Assembly (NCBI RefSeq): GCF_000150275.1
Contig: NW_002060957.1
Span: 1,197,512-1,261,511 of the forward strand
Direction of reading: 5' to 3'
Length of the DNA stretch: 64,000 nt
Source of the DNA: Trichoplax adhaerens
Taxonomy: Eukaryota; Placozoa; Uniplacotomia; Trichoplacea; Trichoplacidae
This document shows positions 1-12,800 of the stretch, in pieces; positions within the stretch are counted from its first letter, which is position 1, and every line of letters begins with the position of its first letter. The notes beneath the pieces are model-generated. The model was not told where the DNA came from and ran no database searches. It saw nothing but the letters and a program-made list of their open reading frames with translations. A program made the position numbers and the translations under genes.

Positions 1-3000
1 CAAAATATATCTTCAGGCGACCAAGGGTCATCAGAATATTGAAACCTGGAGTCATTTTGATACGTAAACAATTTTTCACTGACTATATTTTTTAGCTTAA
101 ACATAGCACTTTATTTCCTTGATGTAATTTTTTTGTTATTATCTCGAATGCTTGTACGCACCTTTAGTGAAGAAAAATCACAACGATTGTTATGGTAAAG
201 TGGAATTATTACAGTAATTGATTGTTCATAATTACGAATAATTACAGCTACTGATCCAAACAATGTCACTGTTTTCTAACGGTAATACCGTAAGTTACTG
301 TGAAGTAGTCATATTGAAAAAATCAAATTGGGATAGACAATACTTAGCTGCTACTTGAAAAGGAATCTTAAACGCGTCAATTTTGAGATATAGCGTATTA
401 AATTTTTATTCTTGTTTTATTTAATATAACCTTTTTACATACATCTTTTCTCAAATTTTAATGCTAAAGCTTGACTTGATTTAAATTAGATAATGGATAC
501 TTGTGAACGTAATATACGTATGTCTACTGCTGTCAATGCAAGGGAAATTAATATCATTTCATAAACAATGTTTTTCCGTATCAAATTGAAACATTGCTAA
601 TGTTGCACGAATTTTTCTAAATGTAATAGCAACTGTACATCATGTGCATGATATTTGGTATAAATCTATTTTACGTACGTTTACGTTGATATTCTATTAC
701 GTTTCACCTTCAATATTCATCATGTTTAATTTATTGATAAATATAGACGTGTACACATTAATTCACATTAGTAATTTCGTGTTAACATGTAGCCGTGTGG
801 ATGTGTTCGATTGTGTGTTAATGTACATATGTGACCGCAGTTATGGAACCTCACTGCAACGTATTATCGTCACTTATGGTAGTATTGGCACTTTCGATCA
901 GTTCAATTTAATGGCAATCTTAGTTCAGTAGCTTGTGCAATGAGACCGAAGGACCTTGCAAAATCTTTTTTGTAACCGTTGTTATACACTATGTATCTAC
1001 ATTTTAACTGTATGGTTCTTAACGTTACAATGGATAGCGTTTTATTTGTACTTCTGAATTTATTTTAACTCAATTCTTCTACTTAAGAGTATAAAGTTAA
1101 TCAGCACTTCCCAAATTGATATCGCTGTTGTTTTGGATTATAGTTAATAGTCCAGTGTTGCTTTTAGTTTTAATATGTCAACTTTCTGTTTTGTTTTGAT
1201 GGATGAATTATGGATATCGGATGTAAGCGTCTATCAATGCTTAATGGCGTTGCTGTTGATTCTGCAAAGGTGGATGTTAAGTTCAGCTTTTATTATTTAA
1301 AAACGATATTGGAGCTTTTGGCGAAAAATTTCAGTGAGTTGAATCGATGTTTTATCGGAACTATAAATTCATTACTACAAATGTTTTATGATACGTTCTT
1401 TCAACGCTCTTTTTTACTTAATACATATATATGCGATATATATGGAACGTGCATATATCCCGTAACACATATACCTAAAACTATATATAAAATAATGTCT
1501 AAAATAATCAAAATGTTATTCTCGAATGTTGGCTTGTTGTTATTTGTTTAAAAACTTAGGATTGTAACATGATGACAAATCTATAGTTACAGTAAATGAG
1601 AACCTTACATTGGTGGTTATAGCCTGTATCGTTCAATTAACATTGGGAATTGCACTTTGAATTACTGATGACAACTTACTTTGACAACTGATGTTGTCGA
1701 AGATTCAAGTATATGTTTGCTTAATCAGGTTGTTGACTGGGTCTTGGAGGAATACGTGCAATTAAAAAGCGTCCTCAGTAATGATATTTCGTTTTTTATG
1801 TTGGTAAAGAAACTACGGAGAGATTAATTGTAGATCATTTACAATAAATGCTTAAAGTATCAGAAAAAATTTAATAAAATAATAACTTAAAGTGAAAATA
1901 TTGTCGCAGTATTTATGGCTCAAGATGAGTACCGTAGAAGTTAACAGTGTGCGGTCTCGTATGATTGTTGCGTGCAGTGGTATCTTTAGTACTACACTAG
2001 GGACTGATCTATAAATGGGCAATAGGACAAGGTCATCGCATTGCAGCATCATCAATAAAATTAACTGACATCCTGTAATATCATTAATATAGAAAAGTAG
2101 ATGATTATTATGGTAACTAAGAAAGGTGATAAATACATATGCTACTATATCGCTGCGTTGTTGTTTCATTAGTATAATATAATTTATTATTATTGTCCGT
2201 GATGTGCAGGTATCAAGAGCAGAATTATATACTAACATTGTGTCGTAGAATGTGGCTGGTATACGGTCTAATAACAGTGGTAGCAATTACTGTCCATAAC
2301 TGACTAAGTACTTAGTCGAATATCGCATACAAGTACACGTATTAACAACTTCTGAGTATAAAGCTAGTCATAAGGATAGGAAAAATTTAACTGATGATTA
2401 ACAAATTATACATGTACGTATTCGCATTTAGGGCAAAAATTATTAGTAATCGGAAAAGGAAGACATACGTAATCAAATTTTATTTATTTTCTATAACGTA
2501 CTCGGGTATAAAATCAATTGTATGATCCTGTAATATATCCCCAGAACTTTCATCAATTATGTATATTTTCGAATATACAAGAAGATACAGTTTTTGCTTA
2601 CATTATTTACAATATCTATAGGTGATATGGGTTTAGATACATTATTGAAAGAGCTTGTCTATATCATTTAGATACAGAATATGAATGAGATTCTGATAAA
2701 GACGTTTCCACATCATAGTAACTGTACAGCATAATAGGATGGAGTTTAGAGCATTAATTAAAGGTTAATTTTGCAACTAGCTATCATTCTAAAATACCAG
2801 TTTCACAAATTTAAAAATGCCAATCTAACAGAACTATTCACATATGTTTCATTACACGCTTCGATTTCAATTCTAATAAATATTTCCATTGCTAAAAATT
2901 TTATCGTAGTTTTTCTTGAATTTAATGTTAATGCTTTTCAACGTACAGGCAATTGGTAGATTAGGATATTTTGATAACTTCTTGTGTTTTGCTAATATAT

Positions 3001-6000
3001 AGACACTGATACCATCTCTAACAGATTGATAGTTATAACAAAGAGATTAAGAATTAGTTAAAAATTGAGATAATGCACGTTACGAGCTCATTAAGTTTTC
3101 TACAAATCAAATCGTTATAGTCTTTAATATTTTAATTTGTGGCCTTAAAATCACGATTAATATTTTAAGCCAACATATTCGTGCGCTATCTTAAGACTAG
3201 ACCTGAGAAAGGTTGGATCAGACCTATAGTCATGACTTTGAGATCAATAGACTACTTCAATAGCTAATTAACTTATAATTATCAGCTCATTATGATTTTA
3301 TATGTTAAGACTTTCAATTGCCGATTTTCTTAAGTAATGATCGCAGTAGCCCTAATTGGCAATTAAAATTTCTAATTAAAAGTAAATCGTTCTATGTGGC
3401 CTTCTGCTATTATCAACTAATGAATCCAATCTCTAATAGAATCTTGGTGAAAGGAAAAGCATTTTCGTTTACAATTCATTCTAAAAGTTACTAACCTGAA
3501 CTTACTAATCAATGCGACCTACCTAGTACAAATTAAATCCATAATTGAGGGGCTAGTAAATAATGCTAACTTGCAATTCGGCCATGTGTATTTCACCAGC
3601 TTATTCCATTGCCTTTAATAAAAAAATAATCCAATAAGCGAAATAAACAGTTATTTTAATAATCATTGTTAGTTTGCATTTGTACTTTAATTATATTGTG
3701 ACATGAGTATATCTGCCGAATCATTTATTGCTACTGATAGCTGCTATTTTCAATTGAGATTAAGGTTCAATTTTAATTCATGTCATATCGTAAATTGTTT
3801 TTTGCTAACTAAATATTATAATACCAGTGGAGAACTGTCAAGACAGAAGACGTATCAAATAGTCTATTCAAAAATAATAATTAACCTGTATTCCGTCAAG
3901 ATTGAATCCCTTTTGATAGTTTAATTTTCTACGAAAAGGATGAACAAATTTTAAAGACCTTAGTAACAGTTCGTTCTACATCTTTTCATACAAGAAATCA
4001 ATCGTCTAAGCAATGGAATCGAAAGCATCTTTTTAAAGGATTTTAATTCACAATCTCCAGCTCATTAAGGCATCATCAGTTCAGATTATTTATTGTTATC
4101 GATAATTGATGATGTCTAATGTGTCCAAATGATACTGATTTCTTTCCATTTCTTTTTCATTGCATATCATAATCTGCTTTAGAAAACTAATTGATACGGT
4201 ATCAAATCGATTAATAGTCCCGACAATAATGTCAGCAATCTATTGAAAAAGTTTATTAACCTGTAATTACCTTATTATTAAGACCTTATCAGTGGAGATT
4301 ATTCATGGCCGTAGATAAAACTAATTTGATCACTGATATTTGAATCCAGTCCGTTAGATAAGATCATTATTGATTCAATTATTGGCCGACTACTGGCTAT
4401 CGAAATGTATTGGGGGCAAATTCGCTGGAAGAATTAATCAAGGCTCTTTGTTATGAATTGATATCGATCTCGATTTATATTATAGGAACTTACAGATTAA
4501 ATTACCACCTAGGGGAAAATAATAATATGAACTAGAGATCATCATCATGATAGAGGTGGAGCGAAATTCAATTACATTATACTGGCTTGTGTCTCATTGG
4601 TTACAATATTGACAAATTAACTGCTTGTTATTGGTAGATCAATATCAATATGTCAATTATAGATTTGCAATATAGATAGTTGATTCTAATAGATAAAATT
4701 GAATGGAATAAAGTAATTTAGATCGTTGGCAAAAAGATGCATTAACAAAACATTCTTCTCCAGGACAATACAATAAGAGATAGCTTGAGCAGTCACTATC
4801 CTGATGTTAGTTTAAGAAGGTTCAAATTTGAAAAGGAAAAATCAACAAGGATAAAATAGCCGACAAAGCAAAGGGGATTTGATCTCCTCCCTTAATTTAA
4901 ATAAAGGTGACGCCATCGTTAGCTTTCCTGACTGACTTCAGTATAGCAAGGAAAGCAAATCAGACTGTCGCATTGCTGCAGTTCAGTCAAGGAAGCAGAA
5001 AATTGGTGAAAACATAAATACCTTGCAACCGTTGGTTCATTTTTTATCGTTATCTTTCTTCTTGATTACCCCCATCGGTATCCTCGATAATAAATCAAAT
5101 TAAGTGATATATTGCTATCAAAATTGAATTGGATCCTCTTTAAATAGATCACTAACTTGCAAAGATGAAAAGGAGAGAATCGGAATATGTAAGTTTTATT
5201 TTACGCTGTTTCTTTTGCTGTGAAAGATGGAGTGATAATCCATATCTGCATTGGGTGAACAATGCTTTCGCCTGTATTTTTACTCAAGGGAATGAAATTT
5301 GCTGTATTCAATCTTTAAATATAATCATCTATCTTCTCCCTTTGGATGAGCTAGAAAACAGAAAGATAAAACACAGCTAGATAGATAGGATTTGATCAGT
5401 TCTTTAATTCTCTTCGTTCATCGGGATCTATTTTTATCCTCTAAACTCATACACAATTACTCTTTGCCTTACGATTTTTTTTATTCTACTGCGCTTTCTA
5501 ATCGACAGTAATAAATATTACTATTCTGATTGAGGTATGAAGATATATTCTACTCTATCCACAGTCTTAGAGAGCTAATGATGGGTTATTTTGTGATATC
5601 GGTATATTTAGTCAACAGAAACTGGATTATAATCCCTTTGATATTCAATTTCGTGTATAGGAATGAGTCATCTATACTTGAGATATCTCTACAATTATCC
5701 TATTCAGATAATAATAAATCTTGTGGTCTCCGATTTTAATAGATGAGTGTAGTTTACATGCCATTGAAGGTTATTCAACTATCTTTAACTTGATCTATAG
5801 CTACTTATTTCGGACTAGGTAGAGCAATATATCGAAGGAACTTGATAGAATAATGCTATTCAAGTAATTTACTTTCACTAATGGGGTAGAAACAGTAAAT
5901 TTAATATTGTAGTAGCTCATTAGCCGGTACAATATATAATTTTCTATAACATTGAATTTCCTTTAGTCTAAAGTACTACATAATTAATTGCGTTTTAAAT

Positions 6001-6757
6001 CGATTTACCAGTAAATACCAAGTTAGTACCGGTAATAATCGTCCTTGAAATTAAATCATTCCTTAATTTCAGGTCTGATGGGGATTATAACATAGAGTTG
6101 GGACAATTCTAGTTACTGTTTTATCTGTGCAATGTACAGTAGCATTATCTGATTTATGGACTAGTTGGCTATGGTATAACAGTATTTCATCTTGTTTCCT
6201 TTAGCTGTAATGATTAAAATTTTTAGATACTATGTCAATCTATTTAGATTAACATAGTATAAATTCAATTTATTTCAAACGGCTTGATTATTCCGTGACT
6301 GAAATATATCCAAGTAAAGATTCTTAAAGGCTTATTAGTGATAGAATTAAAATTTATCTTTCCTATACCAATTTTCTTACTCTAAAGAACGCAACATGCA
6401 TATTATAAATTTAGCTTAACGAGTACATGGATTAATATTGGGCTTGTGCCGAGCAGAATAATATTATTTCTAAAGCATTGATCACTTTCTGACCGACATA
6501 GTTCTAAAATAGACTCTTTAATTTCAACTTTCTTCAAAATATCGGCACCTTCTATTGCTTGGTACTGCATGATTCTAGTGGATAATTATAATTGATTACT
6601 TCGATTTTCTGATCTTTCATATTGGCTATTATTTGTTATCCATTCTAGTGCTAATTATTCTACAAATTCTTAAAAAAATAAAATATTTGCGCAGTATCGT
6701 TCGACAAGCTCTAAATCTGATGATTTCAATTTTGACTTTATTGCTACATTTGATTAG
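1..6757. other. 5' flank with no supported gene
   Basis: This AT-rich stretch holds only short open frames (under about 145 codons) with low-complexity composition and no recognisable domain. I found no chain of exons with consistent splice phases on either strand. The missing initial exon and promoter of DPP-like gene A should lie in its right part, but I could not identify them. The only distinct structure is a near-perfect 34-bp palindrome at 6227-6260. Confidence 0.6.
6227..6260. repeat. 34-bp near-perfect palindrome
   Basis: Two 16-bp arms (left arm ATACTATGTCAATCTA) flank a 2-bp centre and differ at one position. It lies about 500 bp upstream of the first recognised exon of gene A. It could form a hairpin in RNA or be the remnant of a small inverted-repeat element. 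No target-site duplication was established. Confidence 0.7.
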
Positions 6758-6878
6758 AACGTCCAAGAAGAACGCCGAACTCGCTCGAAATCGAAACGCA
6801 CTATTATATGGATAGTCATTGCCCTTACCATTTTAGCGATAATTGCAACCGCAGTTGCGCTAGTAGTCGTATTGAGAG
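6758..6878 (+). other. Transmembrane exon of gene A
   Basis: After a GATTAG acceptor this exon encodes a basic stretch followed by about 23 hydrophobic residues (IIWIVIALTILAI and on). It ends in phase 1 at GGTAAAT. This is the signal-anchor layout of the DPP4 family: short cytoplasmic N-terminus, single membrane helix, extracellular remainder. The upstream exon carrying the start codon was not recognised; it must end in phase 0. Confidence 0.75.
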
Positions 6879-9800
6879 GTAAATTATTTCTACCTTGTAT
6901 TTGCATGCGACATATAATTTTTTTGCTTGCAAAGTGATGTAAATACAAGTACTAGACGCAGAAATAGGCATTGTATCGCAAGCCAATATAGAAATAAGAA
7001 TAGTATAGCGTAAGAAAATATTTCATGTTAGTAAAGGTGCGCTCAAAATACTATGAAATATTGCAATGCTGCGTACAAACGAAAAAATTATTGTAGTTTC
7101 TTTTGTAAAGATGAAAATAACGGCTAATAGCTTGAGGTACAGAACTGGACTACTTCTATGAAATATCATATCATAAGCAAATAATTCGCATGGTTAAGGA
7201 AGTAGCTTAAATAATCTAAACTAAGGAAATAAATTTATACGTAAATGAAATTATTATACAGGCTAGAAAATAGAGTAAAAAATTATCAAAGTGAACCGAA
7301 TCTTAGACAGATGAAAGTCAATTGAGTAAAGATGATATATCATATACTGTGTCTAAGAATATAGTCGGTTAATATCCTGAAATTTTGATAACTTTATGGA
7401 GATAAAATTATAGGAATAGAAGCGAATATTAAGTATCCTACTAGCACAAGATGAGCAAGTATTTTATACAGATGAAAGATAATAATTCTAGGAAATCTTG
7501 TACATGTATAATATCTGTACGGGAATATATTTGAACAACTTGAAGCTTTAACTGTAAATGAATATACCGTAGTCCATGAAAATCTTGTACAATTAAGAAT
7601 AGAATCAAATATTGTATGCATTGAGAATATCTAATTAGTGGAACATTATCAATCAACAGATCAACTGACAAACAATAATCAATCAACGCAACCTGGCTTT
7701 AGCTATGAAGATATGTTTAGTTCTTTATACCAATATCAAGGCTATGATGTCTTCTGGCATGATGGTAAGTTATTTTACAGTTATCCAAGACTCTTTTATT
7801 TGTTCTGATAGTTTCTATCACTATTACTAATGCGTTGATGAATGTAAATGAAATTGTCCTATAGATGAAATTTATTCTTATAAAACTACTGGTGGTGATG
7901 TTCGTAGTCATAACTCCAAAACCACTAGTACACAAAATGTCATTACGCGAGCCTCATTGGTAAGATTATTTACATTTTAAATGCATACTAATGGTGCAAT
8001 AAAGAGTGGATCGATTTTTTAATTTAATCTGTTTTATCTATCCAGAGCTTGTACTCAGCTACGAAGACTTGGGTTAGCCCTGATCGTCAATTTGTCTTGC
8101 TAGCTTATGATGTCGTTCAGGTAAGATTTGCTTTCATTTTAGTTATATTTATCTTGCATTACTAGTGTTATAATTCATGATTGAGCTTGAATGGTTGGGT
8201 GTAATTAGATTATTTTTAGCGGCTACATAATTAAAAAGTAAACTTTTAATTATATCAGCTTTGTATCCATTTATTGGGCTATCAAGGTTAATTTATCCAC
8301 ATCATAATGTGGTTGGGATATAGGTGTCCTATTTTAAAAGAGTTAGGCGTTTTTAAAGTGGCAAAAAGAATTATAATTAATAGAAAGCCAATAGATAAAA
8401 TCCTTGATATCCATAAATTAATGCATGAATCAGCGGCAGTAATGCTAATGGTACGATGCTATTTAGTTCGGTTTTACTTTCGTAAGTGCAAAGACTATAT
8501 TTCAATTTGGAAAACCTAATACACGAGCGTATGATAATAATGCGCTAAAGCATACTCGTACGAGTATCAAATGGACTTTAGTTAAATTAATGGTCTAATG
8601 TAGCTGGTGTTGAGATTAATTAAGGCTTAAAGAATAAACCAAGATAAAAAAGTATCATAGAGCAGTATAAAATGAAACTCTTGGAAAATAAGATCTATTA
8701 ATTCGTTATTGTATTGATGCATTTCCATTTATAGCAATTTCGTTACTCTTTTCTTGCTCGATATGTGGCCTACAGGATTTCTGACCAGTAAGGATTTACG
8801 CTGTTTGAATGTTCCAAATTGTGATTGATATCCTATACAACCTGTTTTCGACTTTATTGACCTAATGGGGTATTATTAATTTTTTTCTACAGGCGGTTCT
8901 TTCCTTTAGAACCGTTAGGTGTTGGAAGATTGCTATCTTATATGGGCTGGTCAGCAAGTGGTCATCAACTGGTATGATAGTTATTTCTAGAGAAATGTTT
9001 CCCTCTTTATAGGGCATTTTGAGTACTTTGCATATGCAATTTCGAAATTTTTCCGTAAGAGCATAGCTATCGAAATGAGTAGTAAACGAAGGAAACGTTA
9101 AAACCAAACTGAGAACAATTTTAGGATATAGCCTGAATGGATAGTGGTTGATTTGATCCGATTTGGTTTGTTTCATTTCTAGTCTTTTGTCTATAATAAT
9201 GATGTTTACCTTATTCCGGATCCTGCAGTTGGTTCACCAATTCGATTTACTTCTGCTGGTAAACCTGGAGTTGTTTTCTATGGAGTACCTGATTGGATGA
9301 ATGAAGGTATGGTAGATATTCAATTTAAGTGAATTGCCAAGAAGAAATTTCTCTCTCGTCCGACATTATTCATCAAAATCAACCTTAATGCATTATTTGA
9401 GTACATTTTTGCTTATTGATATCAAGTTGATGTTATCTTCTATTTTATAGAACAAATATTAAGATCCAATAATGCAATTTATTGGTCCAAGAATAATGCT
9501 TACATTGCTTTCGGATTCTGGAATGATACTTTTGTTCGCCCTTCCAATCGATTACATTACAATCCCGGTCTGTCTTACGCGTCTGTTCATAATATTCGTT
9601 ATCCAAAGGTAGGCATAGCGATTGCTGCTTTATGTGTTCATGATGACATTATAGCCTTGATTTTCCTGCTCAGCGTCATACCCAGTATTCAGAATAGACG
9701 GATTCTAGCTAAATATTTTCGTCTTTTCCTTTCGTCACTATCTAATACTGGTATAAAATGTTTCCCGTCGGCATGTTTCTATAGTATTATATGTTGACAC

Positions 9801-12800
9801 AGCAACTTACCGTCATTGATGGAATTATTATTTAAGTCCAGTACTAACTATTAATTAGCTAGAATCAGATCTTCACAGACATGATATGATCATTTAATCC
9901 TACATGTACTAAATATGGTAGTTTACCTATTACAAAGCATCGTCAACTTGTAGCTATTTTTTAAATGATTTTAGATATTTTTAATTAAAGAGTTTTTAAA
10001 ATATCGTATTTTGACTTTATTTTTGATACAGATTTTATTCCTTACTGTCATCGCATTCTATCAATATTTCTTCACATTGAAGATAGTTTATTTGCTGCGT
10101 TTTCCGATCTTTTTCCTGATTTTTGATTTATTTGAAATGAGCTTTAAAATATCACATCTTGACTTTCTTTATTCTTTAATTAATATTTTAATCCTTATTA
10201 TAATCGCATTCTGTCAATATTTCTTCACATTGACGATAATTTATTTTGCATCTCCAGGTAGTATAGCTAAGTGTTATAAAGTGTAAAGTAGAGTAATCCT
10301 ATCTTCTAATATAGCAAGCCCTAACTTGATTGCCGCCTTGTCTTTCTATTTTGCTAGTCTGGCGATACCAATCCTTTAAATCGTGTTATTGTTGCTAGCT
10401 CAACGAATCCTGCCAATGGTTTTGCGCTATCTGCTCCTGCAACTTATGCAGGGTAATAGAAATTAAACTGATCTAGGATAACTAGAACTGAATAGAAAAT
10501 ACTAAATATTACCTTTGACTTCTTATGGATGAATTATTTTAATTTATTTTTTAGCCAATTTTACTTTACTAATGTCAATTGGGCTACAAATAACGATGTT
10601 ATTATTACCTGGATGAATCGAGCCCAAAGTTCAACTACGGATGTTATATGCAATGCTGTTACTAGGCAATGCCGTACTGTAAGTTTTCGGTTCTCTTGTA
10701 AACTGCTATTCTTGCGTTAATTTATAATTTATTGATATCCTATCGCCTATGCATCTATGGACTGTTTAGCTAAGTAAAACGGATATCACCAATGGCTGGG
10801 TTAATCCGTTCTATGTAAGTATTCTATACCATAAGATAAGAGTAGTTTAGTGATGTAGTCTATCTAGTAAGCGAATGCATTCTGCACCCGCTACAGTACC
10901 TAGTAGTAATAAAATTATTTTCTTATTATCCACTTTTATCCATCGTGGCTCATATTGCCAGCCGGATCCAAAATTTAGTTCGGATGGCTCCTATTACTTG
11001 CAACTTCAACCTAGAACTGTTGCAAGCTCCGAAACATATTATCATATTGCCAAAATATTTACATCGGTATGTAATTTTTTGGTTAGAAAAAGAATGAATT
11101 CTTAATCGTCGAAGATAAAATTGATAAAGGTTGTCGATAGGTAATCCGTAATTTTAGTTTTCTATGTTTAACCTTCATTTCTTGCAGAACGGCACTAAAG
11201 TCTGGATAACGTCAGGCAGTTTCCAAGTGACTGAGATTTATTCGCTAGCAGAAGCCAGAAATTTTGTGTAAGTGAACACCGCATCTGCCATCAATTTACA
11301 ACTTCTTGTTATAGCAATAGAATAAAACTCGTTTATTGAAATCATTAGACCAATAAGTAAATGAATTTGAGTTTAACCAATGTACTAACAATAATTTTCA
11401 TTGCCGTGATTTACTTCAGTTATTTCCAAAGCACGGAATATTCACGTGTTACAAGACATATTTACAGGTAAATTTTCAACCAATTTCCACTCTCAATTTA
11501 TGATAGATTGGATCTTTACGATATTCTACTTAAACGATTTGAAAAATTGCTCAATAATTTCTTCTTATTCGCTTTTAATAACTCCATTACAATTTAGTGT
11601 AACACTAGATGGAACCAATGTCAGAACTTGTATCTCATGCAATTTCAAAGCTTCTAGTAAGCTTCTTATTTATAGTTTGTAGTGTCTTGCTTACTGGATC
11701 AAATGGTCTTTAGTCGATGCCTATTTGTATTATTTTGAGCTTGATTTGTCTGCTTTATGGAAGTTGATTATCATCAGTGTGAAATAGCCTTATCCAGAGA
11801 AGATTTCTAACTATTCTCATGACTATCAACTCTAGGCGTTTGTTCTTATTATTCAGCGTCGTTTAGTGCCCAAGCATCTTATTATATCCTCAACTGTTTA
11901 GGTAGGAATCCGCAAAAAAGTTAATTTTAAGGTAGTAAACACCTCTAAGGGTATCATTTATAACTACACTGTTTCTTTTCTTTGGTAGGACCAAGCATAC
12001 CTAAATATTATTTGGTTGACGCTGTGGCTAATAAATGTAAGCTTTGGGAGGATTATCTCTGTATGACCTGAAATAAAATTTTTAGCAAGTTCAAACATGA
12101 ATAATCTTGATCTTTATTCAACATTTATAGCTACTGTTATGGAGGACAATCATGTTGTTTCTGAAAGACTGGCTAAGAAAGATTTAGCAAGCACCACGTT
12201 CTACACCTTTACTAGTGGTGGTTATGGTAAGATTACTATATTGTTCTAATTGGAAATTTTGAAATAAAAATAGAGGAAATATAAACTGATATAACTGAAT
12301 CTGTAAAATAAATAAAATGCAGTATTAATTCTTCAGTATCTCTATACTTATTCTACAGATATTAACGTGGTTGAATACCGTCCACCTTATTTTGATATAA
12401 CAGTTAAATATCCAGTGATTATTTACATGTAAGTCAGACAGTTCGCTAAATGGCTGTCGAACTGAGGATGTTTAAATTTTATAATGTAATGCAGTATGCG
12501 AATAATTTATATTTTATAATACGAGCATGTGAGATATATAGCATCTGAAAGAATACTAATCATGATGATCCTCTTACTAAACTTAGGGATGGAACACCTG
12601 ACAGCTCTGTGGTAAGATAGTACACATTGCTATTGCTACTAACTATACAGAAATAATTCTGTGACGATCGTTGCTACCAATGAATTATTTGTGTTCTACA
12701 AGAATGTGCTTAAAAAACATTCAAGAATTTATAATCAAGGCTAATTAAAGAGTCTCCATATGACTATCTACAGTAATTAAGTTTAGCTCGTTTTTATGTC

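Noticed and set aside
644-1551. Two open frames of 95 and 113 codons on plus in the left flank
   Set aside because: Low-complexity hydrophobic peptides typical of AT-rich noise, no domain, no splice context.
1852-2286. 144-codon minus-strand open frame
   Set aside because: Longest frame in the flank, but its composition is AT-driven (Ile, Leu, Tyr) and no motif or neighbouring exon supports it.
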